A stretch of 64,000 bases of DNA. It comes from Chondrilla cf. caribensis (taxonomy: Eukaryota > Porifera > Demospongiae > Chondrillida > Chondrillidae). Of this stretch, positions 36,301-50,900 are shown in pieces. Where the stretch lies: contig OZ026562.1 in NCBI GenBank assembly GCA_964020155.1, forward strand, positions 4,942,080 through 5,006,079, given 5' to 3'. The notes under the pieces were generated by a model, which was not told the origin of the DNA, did no database searches, and was given only the letters and a program-made list of their open reading frames with translations. The translations under genes were made by a program, and so were the position numbers. Position 1 is the stretch's first letter. Each line of letters begins with the position of its first letter.

Positions 36301-39300
36301 ATTTCCAATGTATATACTTTGATTGTAGATTCATATATGCGTGTATTACGCCTTGTGGTGATCACCTAAGCAATTTGATATTTCTTTGCTGGTCACCAAG
36401 GGCTACCTAGTGTCCATGCCTAACTCACCAACACAATTTGGTAAGCATTCTGATTGTCCTGAGTGCGTTATAAGCCTCGTGGTGACAAGCCCAAAAATGT
36501 CAATTTTTGGTCTTGTCACCACGGCCTCTCCTGTGTGCACGTGATGCATCATAGCTCAAATCCAAATGCACAGACACACTCCTGGACCTGGTAGCTACCT
36601 TCTGATAGCAAAAAGGATTCATTTTGATGTGGACCAAAATTTCCCCCCCGTGCCACATATAATAGAATGTATATACTTTGTATGTACATTCATATATGCG
36701 TGTAATACGCCTTGTGGTGATCACCTAAGCAATTTGAGATTTCTTTTCTGGTCACCAAGGGCTACCTAGTGTCCATGCCTAACTCACCAACACAATTTGG
36801 TAAGCATTCTGATTGTCCTGAGTGCGCTATAAGCCTCGTGGTGACAAGCCCAAAAAATGTCAATTTTTGGTCTTGTCACCACGGCCTCTCCTGTGTGCAC
36901 GTGATGCATCATAGCTCAAATCCAAATGCACAGACACACTCCTGGACCTGGTAGCTACCTTCTGATAGCAAAAAGTTGCATTTTGATGTCGACCAAAATT
37001 TCCCCCTATTGCCAATGTACATACTTTGTATGTAGATTCATATATGCGTGTATTACGCCTTGGGTGATCACCTAAACAATTTGATATTTCTTTTCTGGTC
37101 ACCAAGGGCTACCTAGTGTCCATGCCTAACTCACCAACACAATTTGGTAAGCATTCTGATTGTCCTGAGTGCGCTATAAGCCTCGTGGTGACAAGCCCAA
37201 AAAATGTCAATTTTTGGTCTTGTCACCACGGCCTCTCCTGTGTGCACGTGATGCATCATAGCTCAAATCCAAATGCACAGACACACTCCTGGACCTGGTA
37301 GCTACCTTCTGATAGCAAAAAGTTGCATTTTGATGTCGACCAAAATTTCCCCCTATTTCCAATGTATATACTTTGATTGTAGATTCATATATGCGTGTAT
37401 TACGCCTTGTGGTGATCACCTAAGCAATTTGAGATTTCTTTGCTGGTCACCAAGGGCTACCTAGTGTCCATGCCTAACTCACCAACACAATTTGGTAAGC
37501 ATTCTGATTGTCCTGAGTGCGTTATAAGCCTCGTGGTGACAAGCCCAAAAATGTCAATTTTTGGTCTTGTCAACACGGCCTCTCCTGTGTGCACGTGATG
37601 CATCATAGCTCAAATCCAAATGCACAGACACACTCCTGAACCTGGTAGCTACCTTCTGATAGCAAAAAGGATTCATTTTGATGTGGACCAAAATTTCCCC
37701 CCCAGTGCCACATATAATAGAATGTATATACTTTGTATGTACATTCATATATGCGTGTAATACGCCTTGTGGTGATCACCTAAGCAATTTGAGATTTCTT
37801 TGCTGGTCACCAAGGGCTACCTAGTGTCCATGCCTAACTCACCAACACAATTTGGTAAGCATTCTGATTGTCCTGAGTGCGTTATAAGCCTCGTGGTGAC
37901 AAGCCCAAAAAATGTCAATTTTTGGTCTTGTCACCACGGCCTCTCCTGTGTGCACGTGATGCATCATAGCTCAAATCCAAATGCACAGACACACTCCTGG
38001 ACCTGGTAGCTACCTTCTGATAGCAAAAAGTTGCATTTTGATGTCGACCAAAATTTCCCCCTATTGCCAATATATATACTTTGTATGTAGATTCATATAT
38101 GCGTGTATTACGCCTTGGGTGATCACCTAAGCAATTTGATATTTCTTTGCTGGTCACCAAGGGCTACCCAGTGTCCATACCAAACTCTCCAACACAATTT
38201 GGTAAGCATTCTGATTGTCCTGAGTGCGTTATAAGCCTCGTGGTGACAAGCCCAAAAAATGTCAATTTTTGGTCTTGTCACCACGGCCTCTCCTGTGTGC
38301 ACGTGATGCATCATAGCTCAAATCCAAATGCACAGACACACTCCTGGACCTAGTAGCTACCTTCTGATAGCAAAACGTTGCATTTTGATGTCGACCAAAA
38401 TTTCCCCCTATTGCCAATGTATATACTTTGAATTTAGATTCATATATGCATGTATTACGCCTTGGGTGATCACCTAAGCAATTTGATATTTCTTTGCTGG
38501 TCACCAAGGGCTACCTAGTGTCCATACCAAACTCTCCAACACAATTTTGTATGCATTCTGATTGTCCTGAGTGCGTTATAAGCCTCGTGGTGACAAGCCC
38601 AAAAAATGTCAATTTTTGGTCTTGTCACCACGGCCTCTCCTGTGTGCACGTGATGCATCATAGCTGAAATCCAAATGCACAGACACACTCCTGGACCTGG
38701 TAGCTACCTTCTGATAGCAAAAAGGATGCATTTTGATGTGGACCAAAATTTCCCCCCAGTGCCACATATAATAGAATGTATATACTTTGTATGTACATTC
38801 ATATATGCGTGTAATACGCCTTGTGGTGATCACCTAAGCAATTTGAGATTTCTTTTCTGGTCACCAAGGGCTACCCAGTGTCCATGCCTAACTCACCAAC
38901 ACAATTTGGTAAGCATTCTGATTGTCCTGAGTGCGCTATAAGCCTCGTGGTGACAAGCCCAAAAAATGTCAATTTTTGGTCTTGTCACCACGGCCTCTCC
39001 TGTGTGCACGTGATGCATCATAGCTCAAATCCAAATGCACAGACACGCTCCTGGACCTGGTAGCTACCTTCTGATAGCAAAAAGGATGCATTTTGATGTC
39101 GACCAAAATTTCCCCCTATTGCCAATATATATACTTTGTATGTAGATTCATATATGCTTGTATTACGCCTTGGGTGATCACCTAAGCAATTTGAGATTTC
39201 TTTTCTGGTCACCAAGGGCTACCTAGTGTCCATGCCTAACTTATCAACACAATTTGGTAAGCATTCTGATTGTCCTGAGTGCGCTATAAGCCTCGTGGTG

Positions 39301-42300
39301 ACAAGCCCAAAACATGTCAATTTTTGGTCTTGTCACCACGGCCTCTCCTGTGTGCACGTGATGCATCATAGCTCAAATCCAAATGCACAGACACACTCCT
39401 GGACCTAGTAGCTACCTTCTGATAGCAAAAAGATGCATTTTGATGTCGACCAAAATTTCCCCCTATTGCCAATGTATATACTTTGTATGTAGATTCATAT
39501 ATGCGTGTATTACGCCTTGTGGTGATCACCTAAGCAATTTGATATTTCTTTGCTGGTCACCAAGGGCTACCTAGTGTCCATGCCTAACTCACCAACACAA
39601 TTTCGTAAGCATTCTGATTGTCCTGAGTGTGCTATAAGCCTCGTGGTGACAAGCCCAAAAAATGTCAATTTTTGGTCTTGTCACCACGGCCTCTCCTGTG
39701 TGCACGTGATGCATCATAGCTCAAATCCAAATGCACAGACACACTCCTGGACCTGGTAGCTACCTTCTGATAGCAAAAAGGATGCATTTTGATGTCGACC
39801 AAAATTTCCCCCTATTGCCAATGTATATACTTTGAATGTAGATTCATATATGCGTGTATTACGCCTTGTGGTGATCACCTAAGCAATTTGAGTTTTCTTT
39901 GCTGGTCACCAAGGGCTACCTAGTGTCCATGCCTAACTCACCAACACAATTTCGTAAGCATTCTGATTGTCCTGAGTGCGTTATAAGCCTCGTGGTGACA
40001 AGCCCAAAAAATGTCAATTTTTGGTCTTGTCACCACGGCCTCTCCTGTGTGCACGTGATGCATCATAGCTCAAATCCAAATGCACAGACACACTCCTGGA
40101 CCTAGTAGCTACCTTCTGATAGCAAAAAGGATGCATTTTGATGTGGACCAAAATTTCCCCCTATTCCCAATATATATACTTTGTATGTAGATTCATATAT
40201 GCTTGTATTACGCCTTGGGTGATCACCTAAGCAATTTGAGATTTCTTTGCTGGTCACCAAGGGCTACCTAGTGTCCATGCCTAACTTAGCAACACAATTT
40301 GGTAAGCATTCTGATTGTCCTGAGTGCGCTATAAGCCTCGTGGTGACAAGCCCAAAACATGTCAATTTTTGGTCTTGTCACCACGGCCTCTCCTGTGTGC
40401 ACGTGATGCATCATAGCTCAAATCCAAATGCACAGACACACTCCTGGACCTAGTAGCTACCTTCTGATAGCAAAACGTTGCATTTTGATGTCGACCAAAA
40501 TTTCCCCCTATTGCCAATGTATATACTTTGTATGTAGATTCATATATGCGTGTATTACGCCTTGGGTGATCACCTAAGCAATTTGATATTTCTTTTCTGG
40601 TCACCAAGGGCTACCTAGTGTCCATGCCTAACTCACCAACACAATTTGGTAAGCATTCTGATTGTCCTGAGTGCGCTATAAGCCTCGTGGTGACAAGCCC
40701 AAAAAATGTCAATTTTTGGTCTTGTCACCACGGCCTCTCCTGTGTGCACGTGATGCATCATAGCTCAAATCCAAATGCACAGACACACTCCTGAACCTAG
40801 TAGCTACCTTCTGATAGCAAAAAGGATGCATTTTGATGTCGACCAAAATTTCCCCCTATTGCCAATATATATACTTTGTATGTAGATTCATATATGCTTG
40901 TATTACGCCTTGGGTGATCACCTAAGCAATTTGAGATTTCTTTTCTGGTCACCAAGGGCTACCTAGTGTCCATGCCTAACTTATCAACACAATTTGGTAA
41001 GCATTCTGATTGTCCTGAGTGCGCTATAAGCCTCGTGGTGACAAGCCCAAAACATGTCAATTTTTGGTCTTGTCACCACGGCCTCTCCTGTGTGCACGTG
41101 ATGCATCATAGCTCAAATCCAAATGCACAGACACACTCCTGGACCTGGTAGCTACCTTCTGATAGCAAAAAGGATTCATTTTGATGTGGACCAAAATTTC
41201 CCCCTATTGCCAATGTATATACTTTGTATGTACATTCATATATGCGTGTATTACGCCTTGTGGTGATCACCTAAGCAATTTGAGATTTCTTTGCTGGTCA
41301 CCAAGGGCTACCTAGTGTCCATGCCTAACTCACCAACACAATTTCGTAAGCATTCTGATTGTCCTGAGTGCGTTATAAGCCTCGTGGTGACAAGCCCAAA
41401 AAATGTCAATTTTTGGTCTTGTCACCACGGCCTCTCCTGTGTGCACGTGATGCATCATAGCTCAAATCCAAATGCACAGACACACTCCTGGACCTGGTAG
41501 CTACCTTCTGATAGCAAAAAGGATGCATTTTGATGTCGACCAAAATTTCCCCCTATTGCCAATGTATATACTTTGAATGTAGATTCATATATGCGTGTAT
41601 TACGCCTTGTGGTGATCACCTAAGCAATTTGAGTTTTCTTTGCTGGTCACCAAGGGCTACCTAGTGTCCATGCCTAACTCACCAACACAATTTGGTAAGC
41701 ATTCTGATTGTCCTGAGTGCATTATAAGCCTCGTGGTGACAAGCCCAAAACATGTCAATTTTTGGTCTTGTCACCACGGCCTCTCCTGTGTGCACGTGAT
41801 GCATCATAGCTCAAATTCAAATGCACAGACACACTCCTGGACCTAGTAGCTACCTTCTGATAGCAAAAAGTTGCATTTTGATGTCGACCAAAATTTCCCC
41901 CTATTGCCAATGTATATACTTTGAATGTAGATTCATATATGCGTGTATTACGCCTTGGGTGATCACCTAAGCAATTTGATATTTCTTTGCTGGTCACCAA
42001 GGGCTACCTAGTGTCCATACCAAACTCTCCAACACAATTTGGTAAGCATTCTGATTGTCCTGAGTGCGTTATAAGCCTCGTGGTGACAAGCCCAAAAAAT
42101 GTCAATTTTTTGTCTTGTCACCACGGCCTCTCCTGTGTGCACGTGATGCATCGTAGCTCAAATCCAAATGCACAGACACACTCCTGGACCTGGTAGCTAC
42201 CTTCTGATAGCAAAAAGGATGCATTTTGATGTCGACCAAAATTTCCCCCTATTGCCAATATATATACTTTGTATGTAGATTCATATATGCTTGTATTACG

Positions 42301-45300
42301 CCTTGGGTGATCACCTAAGCAATTTGAGATTTCTTTGCTGGTCACCAAGGGCTACCTAGTGTCCATGCCTAACTTATCAACACAATTTGGTAAGCATTCT
42401 GATTGTCCTGAGTGCGCTATAAGCCTCGTGGTGACAAGCCCAAAAAATGTCAATTTTTGGTCTTGTCACCACGGCCTCTCCTGTGTGCACGTGATGCATC
42501 ATAGCTCAAATCCAAATGCACAGACACACTCCTGAACCTGGTAGCTACCTTCTGATAGCAAAAAGTTGCATTTTGATGTCGACCAAAATTTCCCCCTATT
42601 GCCAATGTATATACTTTGTATGTAGATTCATATATGCGTGTATTACGCCTTGGGTGATCACCTAAGCAATTTGATATTTCTTTGCTGGTCACCAAGGGCT
42701 ACCTAGTGTCCATGCCTAACTCACCAACACAATTTGGTAAGCATTCTGATTGTCCTGAGTGCGCTATAAGCCTCGTGGTGACAAGCCCAAAAAATGTCAA
42801 TTTTTGGTCTTGTCACCACGGCCTCTCCTGTGTGCACGTGATGCATCATAGCTCAAATCCAAATGCACAGACACACTCCTGGACCTGGTAGCTACCTTCT
42901 GATAGCAAAAAGGATGCATTTTGATGTCGACCAAAATTTCCCCCTATTGCCAATGTATATACTTTGAATGTAGATTCATATATGCGTGTATTACGCCTTG
43001 TGGTGATCACCTAAGCAATTTGATATTTCTTTTCTGGTCACCAAGGGCTACCTAGTGTCCATGCCTAACTTATCAACACAATTTCGTAAGCATTCTGATT
43101 GTCCTGAGTGCGCTATAAGTCTCGTGGTGACAAGCCCCAAAAATGTCAATTTTTGGTCTTGTCACCACGGCCTCTCCTGTGTGCACGTGATGCATCATAG
43201 CTCAAATCCAAATGCACAGACACACTCCTGGACCTGGTAGCTACCTTCTGATAGCAAAAAGTTGCATTTTGATGTCGACCAAAATTTCCTCCTATTTCCA
43301 ATGTATATACTTTGAATGTAGATTCATATATGCGTGTAATACGCCTTGTGGTGATCACCTAAGCAATTTGAGATTTCTTTTCTGGTCACCAAGGGCTACC
43401 TAGTGTCCATGCCTAACTCACCAACACAATTTCGCAAGCATTCTGATTGTCCTGAGTGCGTTATAAGCCTCGTGGTGACAAGCCCAAAAATGTCAATTTT
43501 TGGTCTTGTCACCACGGCCTCTCCTGTGTGCACGTGATGCATCATAGCTCAAATCCAAATGCACAGACACACTCCTGGACCTGGTAGCTACCTTCTGATA
43601 GCAAAAAGGATGCATTTTGATGTGGACCAAAATTTCCCCCCAGTGCCACATATAATGGAATGTATATACTTTGTATGTACATTCATATATGCGTGTAATA
43701 CGCCTTGTGGTGATCACCTAAGCAATTTGAGATTTCTTTTCTGGTCACCAAGGGCTACCTAGTGTCCATGCCTAACTCACCAACACAATTTCGTAAGCAT
43801 TCTGATTGTCCTGAGTGCGCTATAAGCCTCGTGGTGACAAGCCCAAAACATGTCAATTTTTGGTCTTGTCACCACGGCCTCTCCTGTGTGCACGTGATGC
43901 ATCATAGCTCAAATTCAAATGCACAGACACACTCCTGGACCTGGTAGCTACCTTCTGATAGCAAAAAGTTGCATTTTGATGTGGACCAAAATTTCCCCCT
44001 ATTGCCAATGTATATACTTTGTATGTAGATTCATATATGCGTGTATTACGCCTTGGGTGATCACCTAAGCAATTTGAGATTTCTTTTCTGGTCACCAAGG
44101 GCTACCTAGTGTCCATGCCTAACTCACCAACACAATTTCGCAAGCATTCTGATTGTCCTGAGTGCGTTATAAGCCTCGTGGTGACAAGCCCAAAAAATGT
44201 CAATTTTTGGTCTTGTCACCACGGCCTCTCCTGTGTGCACGTGATGCATCATAGCTGAAATCCAAATGCACAGACACACTCCTGGACCTGGTAGCTACCT
44301 TCTGATAGCAAAAAGGATGCATTTTGATGTCGACCAAAATTTCCCCCCAGTGCCACATATAATAGATTGTATATACTTTGTATGTACATTCATATATGCG
44401 TGTAATACGCCTTGTGGTGATCACCTAAGCAATTTGAGATTTCTTTGCTGGTCACCAAGGGCTACCTAGTGTCCATGCCTAACTCACCAACACAATACTG
44501 TAAGCATTCTGATTGTCCTGAGTGCGTTATAAGCCTCGTGGTGACAAGCCCAAAAAATGTCAATTTTTGGTCTTGTCACCACGGCCTCTCCTGTGTGCAC
44601 GTGATGCATCATAGCTCAAATCCAAATGCACAGACACACTCCTGGACCTGGTAGCTACCTTCTGATAGCAAAAAGTTGCATTTTGATGTCGACCAAAATT
44701 TCCCCCTATTGCCAATGTATATACTTTGAATGTAGATTCATATATGCGTGTATTACGCCTTGTGGTGATCACCTAAGCAATTTGAGTTTTCTTTGCTGGT
44801 CACCAAGGGCTACCTAGTGTCCATGCCTAACTCACCAACACAATTTGGTAAGCATTCTGATTGTCCTGAGTGCGCTATAAGCCTCGTGGTGACAAGCCCA
44901 AAAAATGTCAATTTTTTGTCTTGTCACCACGGCCTCTCCTGTGTGCACGTGATGCATCATAGCTCAAATCCGAGTTCACAGACACACTCCTGGACCTGTG
45001 ATTCAGGACAGGTCATCAGTGTGCATTGAAATAGTCAAATCGATGTGAATATATTTTTAACTCTCCAGAGGTACTTCTCCGAACTGTTTAGTAGGACAAT
45101 ATTGAAGGACCGAGGTGAGAGGGTCACTAGGTGCATACTTGTAGCTGGTATGTAAAATGTGAATGCTCTGCTTTTGCCTTCCTGCAGGTCTTCTCCAAAC
45201 ACTTCCAGAGAAATATCACAGTTCTTTACATTGACAGTAACAAGAATTGAGAACTTTTGAATTTACCATTCTACTTATTAATAAAATGCAAAATGTTGAT

Positions 45301-45812
45301 TCAGTCATATTATTCCTCAGTTGAAATTGTTGCAAACATACGTAAGTGTTCCAAACTGATAAAGGTGACTGACATACTTTCATTTTGAAACCTTTTGGCT
45401 TTGTAAAAATTAATATCAAATTTAACTACATGTGGGACAATCAGCATCTTGATTTTAACGCCGTAACATCAATACAGGACCCACCCCTTTTACACATTCA
45501 CAGGAAATACCCATTCCCTCTGTTCTAATCGACTGTCACTTAGGTTAAGTTGGGTATACTTATTTAGGCCATAGATACTCGTTATTGACAATTAAAATAA
45601 ACACATAATTACATAATAAATATTAGTTAAAATGGTAGTATGTGGGTGTAGCAATAGCTTTCACTCTTTCCAACCTTATGTTGTCCATAATTTGTTCAAG
45701 TATCAAAATACTGTATTATAATGATCACATTAATGAAATGAAGAAATTGTTGGATTTGTAATTAATAAAAAAGTCACCCACTCAGGGTCAAAGACACCTA
45801 TATATGTAGAGC

Positions 45813-45875
45813 TTTACAGGGACTTTCCACAGAGACTGTGTACTTGCGTCATTCCGCGAATGCAGAAGACACTAT
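45813..45875 (+). other. Empty (pre-insertion) target site of the retrotransposon
   Basis: A single 63-bp copy of the sequence that flanks the retrotransposon on both sides in segment D copy 1, with one mismatch (ccgcg against ccacg). The flanking DNA continues without a break on both sides. Confidence 0.95.
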
Positions 45876-45984
45876 TCTAGCTGGGAGGTCAGCCGCGAGT
45901 CCCAAAGCTCCCCCCTACGGTTCTTTGTAGAGAGTATTGCGACTGACCACCAGGAAGTGAGCTATTTTTTTCAGAGAAAAAAAC

Positions 45985-46055
45985 CGTCCTTTTGAGGATT
46001 CGAACCCGCGACCTGGAGCCTAGAGTCGTGTCACCTGACCACCCCGCCACCGTGA
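45985..46055 (-). mobile_element. tRNA-like SINE head in segment D copy 2
   Basis: Same A-box-like and B-box (GGGTTCGAATCC) arrangement as at 17241-17313. It is a duplicated tRNA-derived sequence and not a functional tRNA gene. Confidence 0.65.
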
Positions 46056-47404
46056 CCTATCTATTTTATTATTATTATCTGCGCTATTTAAAGTTGCCCT
46101 CAATGTTCAATTCGGAGAATAGGCCACCCACAGGCACTCGAATCACTTGATCGTCTCTAATAGGTTTAGAAGAACCTTCGGTGAAGATTTAAAGCTCGTT
46201 GAAGTCTTTGCGCTCAAATTCTAGCCCAAATCCTAATTGTCGGCGTTTTGAAATCGGCCATTTTGTTCGCACAATAGAAATAATATAAATTTACTGTAGT
46301 AGTTACGCGTAGGAATGCATATTATATGATGTTGCAGTATTTCCTCATAAATTCGAATATACTCGAAGATGGTGGAGCTACGTAGCTCGTAGCTACGGCA
46401 AAGGAGCTTTACAAAGTCTTCTGTTTCATACTATAAAACCCGAGGGTATGTAAATTTTTCCTACATTCCAGACTGTATGTGCATTATTGCTTTCCTGTGA
46501 TAGAAACTTCGTCGGAGAATGCGCGAACACTGTAAGGGACATAGCATTATTCCTCTGCAAAGAGAAGATATTACCAAATTGCATCTTCGAGGTGTGTTTG
46601 TGTAGGGTATGGGTTGAGGTATATTAACTGATAGAATATGTTCACTTGCTTTGTGTTCAGTTTTGAAGTAGTGAAGATCATTCATGACAAGATACTGGAC
46701 ATGACCGGTAGTAACCAGTGAGTGCATCATTATGTGATCCACAGTGATTATCATACTCAAGTATTACATCTGCTCTCAGAGTACCACTTGTTCTGGTGGG
46801 AAACAAGACAGACCTCCACATGCAAAATTAATAGTTCTGTGTAGCACTGCAAACACACACATCAAAATAGAACTATTGCCAGTACCTGTTTTACAATAAT
46901 CTATTATCACAATGTCAACACAATAAGTTATATTATGTATACCAAATCTAGCACACCGTATTATGCTACGATGGGTCAGGTATTTAGGTACGTATCTCGT
47001 CGACCGGCACATGCCATTTTGTATTTCCCACTGGTGTCATAGGTGTAAGTGACCCCCTTTCCTTCTGACACCAGCAGGGCCATCTTCTCAGGAACTTTGA
47101 GAAATACGAATGCACAGACACACTCCTTGACCTAGTACAGTCATTCTGATAACAAAAAAGATGCATTTTGATGTCGACCAAAAATTCCCCCAGTGCCCAT
47201 ATGCCACATGTGGTGATCACCTAAGCAATTTGAGATTTCTTGGCTGGTCACCAAGGGCTACCCAGTGTCCATGCCAAACTCACCAACACAATTTCGGAAA
47301 CATTCTGATTGTCCTGAGTGCGCTATAAGCCTCGTGGTGACAAGCCTAAAAATGTCAATTTTGAGTTGTCACCACGGCCTCTCCTGTGTGTATAGTGTGT
47401 GTGT

Positions 47405-47988
47405 GTAGTATAGGAGATAAAACGCTAAGCACCTTTTTGCATAGCTCATGGGGGAGGGGGCGTGTCAACTTGATATTTCAGACAGACCTAGCTGGGGACG
47501 TGAACTAACTTCTGAAACAATTCTCATCTCAATAGGCGACCCTTAACTCCAGTTACATTGGAAGGTGCTTAATATTTTTTCAATGTATGGGAGAGTATAG
47601 GAGATAAAATGCTAAGCACCTTTTTTCATAGCTCATGAGAGAGGGGGTGTGTCAACTTGATATTTCAGACAGATCTAGGCAGGGACGTGAACTAACTTCT
47701 GAAACAATTCCCATCTCAATAGGTGACCCGTAACCCCAGCTACATTGGAAGGTGCTTGATATTTTTTCAATGTATGGGAGAGTATAGGAGATAAAACGCT
47801 AAGCACCTTTTTTCATAGCTCATGAGAGAGGGGGTGTGTCAACTTGATATTTCAGACAGATCTAGGCAGGGACGTGAACTAACTTCTGAAACAATTCCCA
47901 TCTCAATAGGTGACCCGTAACCCCAGCTACATTGGAAGGTGCTTAATATTTTTTCAATTTTTTAATGTATGGGAGAGTATCGAGTAAC
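47405..47988 (+). repeat. Satellite B array 2
   Basis: About three 187-bp units of satellite B following segment D copy 2. The end (gggagagtatcgagtaacg, then satellite A atttcttg) is the same junction as at 20840, so this border was copied along with the flanks. Confidence 0.95.
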
Positions 47989-50900
47989 GATTTCTTGTCT
48001 GGTCACCAAGGGCTACCCAGTGTCCATGCCAAACTCATGAACCAACACAATTCCGTATGCATTCCATTTTGATGTGGACCAAAATTTCACCCCAGTGCCA
48101 CATATAATAGAATGTATATACTCTGTATGTACATTCATATATGCATGTAATACGCCTTGTGGTGATCACCTAAACAATTTGAGATTTCTTTTCTGGTCAC
48201 CAAGGACTACCTAGTATCCATACCAAACTCTCCAACACAATTTCGTACGCATTCTGATTGTCCTGAGTGCGCTATAAGCCTCGTGGTGACAAGCCCAAAA
48301 AATGTCAATTTTTCTGAGTTGTCACCACGCCCTCTCCTGTGTGCACGTGATGCATCATAGCTCAAATCCGAGTGCACAGACACACTCCTGGACCTAGTAG
48401 CTACCTTCTGATAGCAAAAAGGATGCATTTTGATGTGGACCAAAATTTCCCCCCAGTGCCACATATAATAGAATGTATATACTTTGTATGTACATTCATA
48501 TATGCGTGTAATACGCCTTGTGGTGATCACCTAAGCAATATGAGATTTCTTTTCCGGTCATCAAGGGCTACCCAGTGTCCATACCAAACTCTCCAACACA
48601 ATTTCGTAAACATTCTGATTGTCCTGAGTGCGCTATAAGCCTCGTGGTGACAAGCCCAAAAAATGTCAATTTTTCTGAGTTGTCACCACGCCCTCTCCTG
48701 TGTGCACGTGATGCATCATAGCTCAAATCCGAGTGCACAGACACACTCCTGGACCTAGTAGCTACCTTCTGATAGCAAAAAGGATGCATTTTGATGTGGA
48801 CCAAAATTTCCCCCCAGTGCCACATATAATAGAATGTATATACTTTGTATGTACATTCATATATGCGTGTAATACGCCTTGTGGTCATCACCTAAGCAAT
48901 ATGAGATTTCTTTTCCGGTCATCAAGGGCTACCCAGTGTCCATACCAAACTCTCCAACACAATTTCGTAAACATTCTGATTGTCCTGAGTGCGCTATAAG
49001 CCTCGTGGTGACAAGCCCAAAAAATGTCAATTTTTCTGAGTTGTCACCACGCCCTCTCCTGTGTGCACGTGATGCATCATAGCTCAAATCCGAGTGCACA
49101 GACACACTCCTGGACCTAGTAGCTACCTTCTGATAGCAAAAAGGATGCATTTTGATGTGGACCAAAATTTCCCCCCAGTGCCACATATAATAGAATGTAT
49201 ATACTTTGTATGTACATTCATATATGCGTGTAATACGCCTTGTGGTGATCACCTAAGCAATATGAGATTTCTTTTCCGGTCATCAAGGGCTACCCAGTGT
49301 CCATACCAAACTCTCCAACACAATTTCGTAAACATTCTGATTGTCCTGAGTGCGTTATAAGCCTCGTGGTGACAAGCCAAAAAATGTCAAATTTTTGAAT
49401 TGTCACCACCGCCTCTCCTGTGTGCACGTGATGCATCATAGCTGAAATCTGAATTCACAGACACACTCCTGGACCTAGTAGCTACCTTCTGATAGCAAAA
49501 AAGATGCATTTTGATGTGGACCAAAATTTCCCCCCAGTGCCACATATAATAGAATGTATATACTTTGTATGTAGATTCATATATGCGTGTAATACGCCTT
49601 GTGGTGATCACCTAAGCAATATGGGATTTCTTGGCTGGTCATCAAGGGCTACCCAGTGTCCATACCAAACTCACCAACACAATTTCGTAAACATTCTGAT
49701 TGTCCTGAGTGCGTTATAAGCCTCGTGGTGACAAGCCCAAAAAATGTCAATTTTTGGTCTTGTCACCACGGCCTCTCCTGTGTGCACGTGATGCATCATA
49801 GCTCAAATCCCAATGCACAGACACACTCCTGGACCTGGTAGCTACCTTCTGATAGCAAAAAGGATGCATTTTGATGTGGACCAAAATTTCCCCCCAGTGC
49901 CACATATACTTTGTATGTAGATTCATATATGCGTGTAATACGCCTTGTGGTGATCACCTAAGCAATTTGAGATTTCTTTGCTGGTCACCAAGGGCTACCT
50001 AGTGTCCATGCCTAACTCACCAACACAATTTCGTAAGCATTCTGATTGTTCTAAGTGCGCTATAAGCCTCGTGGTGACAAGCCCAAAACATGTCAATTTT
50101 TGGTCTTGTCACCACGGCCTCTCCTGTGTGCACGTGATGCATCATAGCTCAAATCCCAATGCACAGACACACTCCTGGACCTGGTAGCTACCTTCTGATA
50201 GCAAAAAGAATGCATTTTGATGTCGACCATAATTTCCCCCCAGTGCCACATATACTTTGTATGTAGATTCATATATGCCTGTAATACGCCTTGTGGTGAT
50301 CACCTAAGCAATTTGAGATTTCTTTGCTGGTCACCAAGGGGGCTACCTAGTGTCCATGCCTAACTCACCAACACAATTTGGTAAGCATTCTGATTGTCCT
50401 GAGTGCGCTATAAGCCTCGTGGTGACAAGCCCAATAAATGTCAATTTTTGGTCTTGTCACCACGGCCTCTCCTGTGTGCACGTGATGTATCATAGCTCAA
50501 ATCCGAGTGCACAGACACACTCCTGGACCTGGTAGCTACCTTCTGATAGCAAAAAGTTGCATTTTGATGTCGACCAAAATTTCCCCCTATTGCCAATGTA
50601 TATACTTTGTATGTAAATTCATATATGCGTGTATTACGCCTTGTGGTGATCACCTAAGCAATTTGAGATTTCTTTGCTGGTCACCAAGGGCTACCTAGTG
50701 TCCATGCCTAACTCACCAACACAATTTCTTACGCATTCTGATTGTCCTGAGTGCACTATATAAGCCTCGTGGTGACAAGCCCAAAAAATGTCAATTTTTG
50801 GTCTTGTCACCACGGCCTCTCCTGTGTGCACGTGATGCATCATAGCTCAAATCCAAATGCACAGACACACTCCTGGACCTTGTAGCTACCTTCTGATAGC

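Larger units (their letters stand above)
20841..45006 (+). repeat. Satellite A array 1 (346-361 bp monomers, about 24 kb)
   Basis: Head-to-tail monomers of two length types: about 360 bp (CCCAGTGCCACATATAATAG form) and 346-349 bp (CCCCCTATTGCCAATGTATA form). Array length divided by period gives roughly 70 monomers. Fixed words in each monomer include CTCCTGTGTGCACGTGATGC, CACTCCTGGACCT, TAGCTACCTTCTGATAGCAA, GGTGATCACCTAAGCAAT and CATTCTGATTGTCCTGAGTG. Each joint has GTGGTGACAAG and CTTGTCACCAC around an A-run/T-run core. Many 60-120 codon frames open in both strands are by-products of the repeat, not genes. Nested block duplications occur, and the right end runs into segment D. Confidence 0.97.
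45007..47391 (+). repeat. Segment D, copy 2 (without retrotransposon)
   Basis: A 2385-bp near-copy of segment D embedded between satellite A and B arrays. It starts at GACAGGTCA and ends at ctcctgtgtg before satellite B. It contains the intact target site of the retrotransposon (45813-45875), the tRNA-like head (45985-46055) and a partial satellite A monomer (about 47105-47391) with the edge form cccatatgccacatg. Confidence 0.94.
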
